DNA of 64,000 bases from Blasia pusilla (taxonomy: Eukaryota > Marchantiophyta > Marchantiopsida > Blasiales): contig CM114273.1 in NCBI GenBank assembly GCA_050084515.1, positions 44,206,001 through 44,270,000 of the forward strand. The letters run 5' to 3'. The translations under genes and the position numbers were made by a program. The notes below the pieces were generated by a model. That model was not told where the DNA came from. It saw only the letters and a program-made list of their open reading frames with translations, and did not search any database. Each line of letters starts with the position of its first letter. Position 1 is the stretch's first letter. Below, piece by piece: positions 58,938 to 64,000 of the stretch.

Positions 58938-59170
58938 GAGAGAACACTGAATGGCCCTGTCGGTCCACTCCTCCAACTCTAGAGAACGAGAGCAGACAAA
59001 GAAAACTTTGTTGGTAGATCTGGATGGTTTCAAGCTTCTGTCAGCTGCGTAGAGTAAGCAGCTCTGATTCAGATCCCAGAAATGCCATACAGCTTTCTCA
59101 GTCGAGAGAACAGTGGAAGGCTCTCGCGACCCACTCCAAGAACTCTAGAGAAGGAAAACAGACAAAGAAG
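58938..59170. repeat. Duplicated 3' end of the truncated ankyrin-PGG gene
   Basis: The sequence at 58938-59003 (AGAGAACACTGAATGG...) repeats at 59105-59170 (AGAGAACAGTGGAAGG...) with shared AACTCTAGAGAA and CAGACAAAGAA. The inner copy encodes the last residues of the 323-codon protein; the outer copy lies past its stop. It is a local duplication of the C-terminal coding end. Confidence 0.65.
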
Positions 59171-60040
59171 ACAAATTACACAAGTAGGGATTCCTAGGGA
59201 AGCTGTGACTATCATAGTGGTTCGATACTTTGTCGATGGTGGCAGGACCGCGAAACCCGCAGCTGTAAAAGCCCCCAAAACGCAAATGATTGAAATTGCC
59301 AAGAGTGTGGAGGTCATCCTCAACCATAACCGCATCAATCGGACCTCATTTCTGATGTAATAAGTTGAAGAACCTGTAGCTTGCACAACTGCCCCTGCTC
59401 CACAAATCACTGTGGCTACCGCGAAAAAGAATGAGAGACTGTTGAATACCCAGAAAATTTGAACAGCACGGTAACGCGCAATCGCTGCAAAAGATTCAGT
59501 TGAACCTTGTGGAGGGCTTGGATCAGAAAACAGATGGTAATCTACGTAGCCGAGAGGAGGTTGAAGCCATCCAGCGAATGTGACACTGGCAATGACAGCA
59601 GCTCCGACGAGGATTGCATTTGAAGCGTCCGCAAGAACTTGGCGATCGCTGCAAAGCTTCGTGGTGTATTCGATCACGTCAGGGTCTTTCAGCAGACGTC
59701 CTTCTATAGCTTTGAAGGCACGAAACATCAAGTCGTCCTTCTTTCTAAACTCTGCCTTTCTTGTGATGGCGATTCCCAGTGGTGTTTCACCCCACTTATC
59801 CTTTTCAGTAGTTCTCGCCTGGGATTTCTGACTCAGGAACAATTCGACCAGGCCTTTGTGACCCCCCTGAACGGCATAATGCAAAGGCGTCCACATGTTG
59901 ATTTTGCAAGGCCTACTCAACACGCGCCGATACGCTTCCCAATTCAGAACACCCTCCATGCCTTGGCTCAGACCCCTAAATGCGATGTAATGTAGCAATG
60001 TCAGCCCATCATAGTGATTCTCCTTGACAAATGCTTCCAT
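59069..60040 (-). CDS. Truncated ankyrin-PGG paralogue, 323 codons
   Basis: The frame from ATG 60038-60040 is collinear with the last third of the 42.0-45.5 kb gene. It has LTLLHYIAFRG, WTPLHYAVQGGHKGLVELFL (the last ankyrin repeats), then DKWGETPLGIAITRKAEF. The PGG domain runs from about residue 138 (DASNAILVGAAVIASVTFAG) with the same four membrane helices. Identity in the PGG part is very high. The upstream ankyrin blocks are missing: past about 60130 the sequence is LINE, and between 60041 and 60130 the homologous frame is shifted and stopped. The C-terminus differs from the paralogue (LPLFSRLRKLYGISGI). It is either a 3' gene fragment or a short PGG protein that could act on its long relative. 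The absence of stops suggests recent origin or constraint. Confidence 0.75.
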   Translation of the reverse strand: MEAFVKENHYDGLTLLHYIAFRGLSQGMEGVLNWEAYRRVLSRPCKINMWTPLHYAVQGGHKGLVELFLSQKSQARTTEKDKWGETPLGIAITRKAEFRKKDDLMFRAFKAIEGRLLKDPDVIEYTTKLCSDRQVLADASNAILVGAAVIASVTFAGWLQPPLGYVDYHLFSDPSPPQGSTESFAAIARYRAVQIFWVFNSLSFFFAVATVICGAGAVVQATGSSTYYIRNEVRLMRLWLRMTSTLLAISIICVLGAFTAAGFAVLPPSTKYRTTMIVTASLGIPTCVICLLCLFSFSRVLGVGRESLPLFSRLRKLYGISGI

Positions 60041-60130
60041 GAGCTTTCCATGATCCTCTAATTCTGGGAGACTTGCTGATGGCTAACTCGTTCTTTCATG
60101 GATCGTAATAATGGTCCAAGTGTTTCGAGG
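60041..60130 (-). pseudogene. Frameshifted remainder of the ankyrin-PGG copy
   Basis: The minus strand encodes ETLGPLLRSMKERVSHQQV, matching EETLCLLLRSMKERV of the complete gene, then a TAG. The frame leading into ATG 60040 (ELEDHGKL) is different, so an indel separates the two. The sequence upstream is LINE, which marks the chimeric breakpoint at about 60130-60150. Confidence 0.65.
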
Positions 60131-60401
60131 TAAACTCGAGCAGCGGGTAAATAAATATCCGCTAACAAGCCTAATGAAGACCAAGCCTTGCACTTTCCCA
60201 CCTTCACCGCGAGGCCGACGTGTGCCAACTGTGCTGAAAAGTGCTGAAATGCAGGAACAACCAAGTCTCCAGGGCCAACAATGTGAGTATCATCTGCCAA
60301 CGAAGGGAAAATTCAACCCGGGAAAGCCTCCACCGTAGAAAGAACCGCTCGATAATGAGCCAAAGCAAACAATGCACCACCCAAGGGATCACCCTGACGC
60401 G
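60131..60401 (-). pseudogene. LINE reverse transcriptase, downstream piece
   Basis: The minus strand encodes TRQGDPLGGALFALAHYR (RT motif B), then after a TGA near 60316 IFPSLADDTHIVGPGD, the catalytic Asp-Asp pair (motif C), and VGLAVKVGKCKAWSS (motif D/E). The frame stops being LINE-like at about 60131-60150. It joins the piece at 62934-64000 across gypsy copy B: the protein breaks between SATG and TRQGDP. Confidence 0.85.
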
Positions 60402-61404
60402 TGTCGCGACCCTCATGACCAAACAAGTGCCAAGCGGAACATCGGAACATTAGCGGGCTCACGCTAAGATGGTTTGCGCGTTGGAGTTGTCTCAAAGAGG
60501 AGACAAGAGACGATACACGAGCGAGAAGTCGCGTTTCAGATGTGATGGTCGCAACTCAGAAACCTGGACCAAACGCGGAATGAGACTTGAAAGAAGTCGA
60601 GTCTAGGAAGTGGGTTGCCAAAGGAAAGATCCGGATTTGGAACGCCACTTGCGTTTGAGAGTTTCCGACTGTATTTATGGCCATAACTTTTAGCACCAAG
60701 ATGCGTTTGGAGCAAATAAGAGTGCGTTGGAAAGCTTATGAAAAGCCGGTTCAAACACACCAAAGATCGCTGCAAACGCATAAGCAGCGGCTGAGATACA
60801 ACCCGAAAACGACTGTAAGTGGAGTCAGGTTGAGGGCCACAATGAAGGGCCCGAACCTCTTTTCCCAAAGGGGAGGGGTTATTGGAGAACCCCAGAAGTA
60901 CTAGTAAGGGGGAAGGTCTCCGAGAGTGCTTGGAACCCAAACCCCACTTTGGGCGCCGCGGGGCGGCTCAAGGGCATGGAACGGAACGCGAGTTTGGGCG
61001 TTGGGTTGGAAAACCTGCACCAAGTCCATTGAGGCGATTTTAGACATCCCTCTTGGATTTCACGCCGCGACTCAATTACTTGGGTCTCGGTTCGGAACTC
61101 ACACGAGGACCGTTGAACAGTTGGGATCGCTAGGCGTGCAAGTGCCGTTTCAGATCCCTGGACTAACCAGGAAGTCTGTTCCAAGTCTTGAAGGACTTGC
61201 CATGTGTTGGGAGCTAGGAACTAAGGAAGGTTGAGCTTGATGAGACGCCGAGTTTAGGACTCGGTGGGTTGGAACGCCGGTTGGCCAAACCCGACTAACG
61301 AGAGTGCGTGTTTGGGTGCAGATCGGCGATGAGTTCGTGACCTACTGAACGCACGCTTCCGCAACACTAAAGATTGACGTTCAAGGAGAGTAGGGGCGCG
61401 ACAA
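60402..61404 (+). mobile_element. Gypsy copy B: complete 5' LTR, 1003 bp
   Basis: Begins TGTCGCGACC and ends GGCGCGACA, a 7-bp inverted repeat with TG...CA ends. Its left boundary coincides exactly with the break in the LINE reading frame. A tRNA-Met primer site lies two bases beyond the right boundary. Homology with 32819-33690 covers the LTR from about 60470. LTRs carry the promoter and polyadenylation signals; I did not identify a convincing TATA box. Confidence 0.85.
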
Positions 61405-61406
61405 GT

Positions 61407-61418
61407 GGTATCAGAGCT
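61407..61418 (+). other. Primer-binding site for initiator tRNA-Met
   Basis: TGGTATCAGAGC is the complement of the 3' end of plant initiator tRNA-Met, the usual minus-strand primer of plant LTR retrotransposons. It starts two bases after the LTR. Copy A at 33.7 kb has lost this site by deletion. Confidence 0.92.
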
Positions 61419-61552
61419 TATCCTTGGTGAGCGAGAACTTGGGGTCGTGGGATCAGCCGGACGCTTGGGAAATTTCAAGGTAGCGGCTAGACTCGGACGC
61501 TCGAGGAGGGACGCAAGAAACGAGGAGGAGATCTGAGTGAGTTGGCTTGGAG

Positions 61553-62460
61553 ATGGCGATCGAGGGAGAACAACCCAAGAAGCGCCGAATCAAGCGACGT
61601 GAATCGAGAGAGGAACCAATGCCGGACCGTGAAGCTATAGAGGAGTCGGAGACTCCCGAAGAGCTGAACGCCAGTCGTGAGGACGTCCCAGTGGCGACTC
61701 CTTCCGCGGGGCCAGTGGGCCCAAACTCAGGGGAAAGGACGGAGTCGAGCCAGACGTTGGACTTGTTGAAGGTGTTGGTGGAGCAGATGTCCCAGCAAAG
61801 CAAGCGGATTGCCGAGTTAGAGGCCACTCGAAACCCGAGTGCGGGCAAAAAGCTCTGCAAGACGAACCTGCCCACGCCATTTACTGGAGTGGGGCGCTCG
61901 CGGAAAGTGAAGGATTTCCTTACGGAACTGGAACTGTACTTCGAGGCGCAGAAGGCTGCTGAGCAGGACAAGGTGACGGTAGCCGTTACTTTCCTGAAGG
62001 ATCATGCTCTACAATGGTGGACCGCTCAACGAGAGGAATATCTGGGGTGAGTCACCCTCGAGTTGGGAGGAGTTCAAGGAGTTGATTGGGGATCGGTTCA
62101 CTCCGGAGTACCAAGGGTTGCGTGACACGGTGGAATGCGTGCGGATGCGGCAGAGTGGTTCCTTAAGCGCGTATGTGAGGGAGTTTAGTGCGAAACTGAC
62201 TTCTAGTCCGAAGATGGATGAGCACGCGAAGAAGGCTATCTTCATTAGTGGACTCAAGCCGAGCGCTGAGAAGGCCCTTTACCGAATGCCGACGTTGCCA
62301 GAGCTAGCGGAGCTTCTGAAGCTAGCGGAGCGGATTGGGGACGATGAGGTCCAAACCCAGAAACCCTTCGAGTCAAAAGTTTTTTCGAAGAAGTCGAAAA
62401 ATAAGGAGGCGTTCAAAAGAGGCTGGAGTGGGGTCCAGACGAACCAGAGAGAGTAAATGC
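61553..62460 (+). pseudogene. Gypsy copy B: gag, broken by frameshifts
   Basis: ATG at 61553 (MAIEGEQPKKRRIKR, a basic N-terminus). A coiled stretch about residues 60-85 (LLKVLVEQMSQQSKRIAEL) leads to the retrotransposon gag domain (VKDFLTELELYFEA, FLKDHALQWW). At about 62040 the frame shifts and continues as WGESPSSWEEFKELIGDRF, LSAYVREFSAKL and FISGLKPSAEKAL. A second shift near 62440 leads to the knuckle. Gag packages the RNA in virus-like particles. Two frameshifts make this copy non-functional. Confidence 0.85.
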
Positions 62461-62933
62461 GCCTCGGCAAAGAAACGAGTGGAACTTCATGCGAAGCCGA
62501 AAGGAGGACAACACTCAAAGACAGGGAACGGCAAGGTCGTATGCTACAACTGTGGCGAACCGGGGCACCTGTCGAAAGGGTGTTCGAAACCGAAGGTTAG
62601 TAATGGGAGTATGATTGCGTTTGCTGCTAAGCATCTGTTGGCGGGCAATATGGAGACGTCCCTTCAAGTCACCAAGAGGACGCACAATTTGGTGTACCTA
62701 AGATCCAAGATTGCTGATCGCGATGTGTTGTTGCTCGTGGATACAGGTGCTTCGCACTCCTTCCTAAGCCCGAGAATCGTGAAGGAACTGGGGTTGTCTA
62801 CCTCTAAGGCGGACGAGCCCATTCGAGTGGGATTTGCAGGAGGCAAGTCTCATCGGACTTCTGATTTGGTCTTAGGTTTGACAGTAGGATGCGGGGTATT
62901 CGAGTTGAAGGAGAATTTCACTGTTGCGAAATT
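62461..62933 (+). pseudogene. Gypsy copy B: zinc knuckle and protease, 3'-truncated
   Basis: In the third frame, CYNCGEPGHLSKGC (62542-62583) is an intact CCHC knuckle. Protease follows with an intact catalytic Asp-Thr-Gly at 62740-62748 (VDTGASHSFLS) and the flap-like VGFAGGKSH. Similarity to copy A stops just after ENFT, at about 62928. The next bases are LINE, so the end of the protease, RT, RNase H, integrase and the 3' LTR are all absent. Confidence 0.85.
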
Positions 62934-64000
62934 TCCCGGTAGCAGACTCCAAGACCGTGACCTCCTCCTCAAACCAACCATGGTGAAAATAGAGAGCCAA
63001 GGGGGCCCCATAAAAAGCATGCACGAAGGGAATCAGGCTCGCTATGGGACCTCCTGCGTCTCTCAGCTCCGTGAAGATATGTGCCCGAGACACTAAGTTA
63101 AAGGCGTTCTCCACATCAACTTGGAGAACCACCCACTCGGGATGTATATCTAAATAAGCCCTCAAACCTAAGGCTATAGCCTCACAACTGGCTGGCGTGG
63201 CAACTCCGAACTGGTGCGGACTCAGATGTGACTAGAAAGCCTCACGGAACTGCAAAGCGATAATGCGACTCACCAACCGCAAGAGCACCTCCCCTATGGC
63301 AATCGGACGGATCCCTCCACCCTCCTTCGATAACGCCAAAAGTCGCCCCACCCCCAATACCTGGGCTACTGCTGTTGGCACTCTCCCCTGAGCTAGGTGA
63401 GAGGAAACCTGAAGCAACTCGGAAAAGCCGCTAGCAGAATCCTCGGAGGGAAAGCAATCACGAAGGTGTTCGTACATCATACCAGACAACCCTCCAGCTG
63501 CTATCCTAGGGGAACGCCCGAGTGCCCGTGCAAAGAGGGACGGGTCTAGGCATAAGGTCGTGTCAGGATGGAAGTCACGTACAAATGCTGGGATGTCAAC
63601 CACTAGATGAGGGTGTAGCCTTCGGAGGGCGTCGATGGTAACAACGGAAGGAGGAGCCATATCCATAGGACGGATTGCACGAGCCGCTCGTGAGTACTCC
63701 CCGGTTCGCCCAAGTCTCCTACATCGTCGCAATCTGGTAACTACAAGATTGTCTGCTGGGAAACCACATGGAGTGCTACCTCTGGCATATGCCGTGAACT
63801 CGCTATGCACAGACTCCCAATCACCTCCTCGGCAGTGCCGTAATCGGGCCATGACCTCTCTATGGCCAGCCTTCCCTCCTCGGGTATAGCGAAGACACCA
63901 TCGTGGAAGGAGAAGTAGTAGATACCACGAGAGCTCATCCATAGGATCAAGTGCAATCCTAGATAAGGGAAGGAGGAAAGACTGGCGAAGCTCATCCCAA
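62934..64000 (-). pseudogene. LINE reverse transcriptase, upstream piece (continues beyond window)
   Basis: The minus strand encodes, right to left, an RT N-terminal region (AAGGLSGMMYEHLRD, GRLLALSKEGGGIRPIAIGE) and a TAG at 63232-63234. It continues with SPHQFGVATPASCEAI, AYLDIHPEWVVLQVDVENAF (motif A Asp) and EEEVTVLESATG, where gypsy copy B begins. A single stop and the insertion inactivate it. Joined with 60131-60401 it gives the full order of RT motifs up to motif D. LINEs copy themselves by target-primed reverse transcription; endonuclease sequence, if present, lies outside the window. Confidence 0.85.

Overview
This is a eukaryotic nuclear window, almost certainly from a land plant. 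The evidence is a large ankyrin-repeat protein ending in the plant-type four-helix PGG membrane domain, a FAR1/MULE-type transposase split by canonical GT-AG introns, a Helitron RepHel relic, a CACTA-type terminus, LTR retrotransposons primed by initiator tRNA-Met, and plant-style LINE reverse transcriptase. The species cannot be fixed from the sequence; a seedless plant (for example a liverwort) is a guess. Gene density is very low. Only one large gene (42.0-45.5 kb, minus strand) is clearly intact, and most of the rest is decayed or nested transposable elements.

Layout. 0-2.5 kb: unassigned repeats, a short near-perfect hairpin, and the broken 3' end of a hAT transposase (minus). 2.56-15.82 kb: what I interpret as one large MULE-like element. 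It has a BED-like zinc-finger protein broken by stops, a MULE/SWIM transposase pseudogene in at least six exons, and a tandem array of 14 units of about 230-308 bp. A 12-bp motif (GGAAGGYATTCC) is scattered through the whole block and reverses orientation between the left and right halves. 16.8-17.2 kb: a 21-bp minisatellite. 18.6-19.3 kb: a cluster of 14-bp palindromes (GGAACTNNARTTCC) beside an intact unknown 295-codon frame (minus). 21.5-23.6 kb: decayed gag-protease of an LTR element. 23.9-24.7 kb: unknown pseudogene. 27.1-27.5 kb: N-terminal zinc-finger piece of a hAT-type protein. 31.4-31.7 kb: a 265-bp (AG)n tract. 32.5-32.8 kb: a CACTA-like terminus with TGACT subterminal repeats. 32.8-36.5 kb: gypsy copy A (truncated LTR, broken gag, protease, start of RT). 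36.5-39.9 kb and 51.1-51.8 kb: four members of a small hAT-like family with TIR CAAGGTTGCAC.

42.0-45.5 kb: intact ankyrin-PGG gene (minus). 46.7-47.2 kb: LINE C-terminus. 49.5-55.1 kb: decayed Helitron RepHel (minus) with two internal duplications and two small-element insertions. 59.1-60.1 kb: a 323-codon 3' copy of the ankyrin-PGG gene whose 5' part is replaced by a LINE fragment. 60.1-64.0 kb: that LINE (minus), split inside its reverse transcriptase by gypsy copy B, which has a complete 1003-bp 5' LTR, a tRNA-Met primer site, gag and protease and then stops abruptly.

How it fits together: the ankyrin-PGG pair is the only plausible host function (membrane-anchored immunity or cell-death signalling of the ACD6 type). 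Everything else is a record of successive insertions, deletions and stop-codon decay. The least explained signals are the oriented motif system of the MULE-like block and the palindrome cluster at 18.6-19.3 kb.
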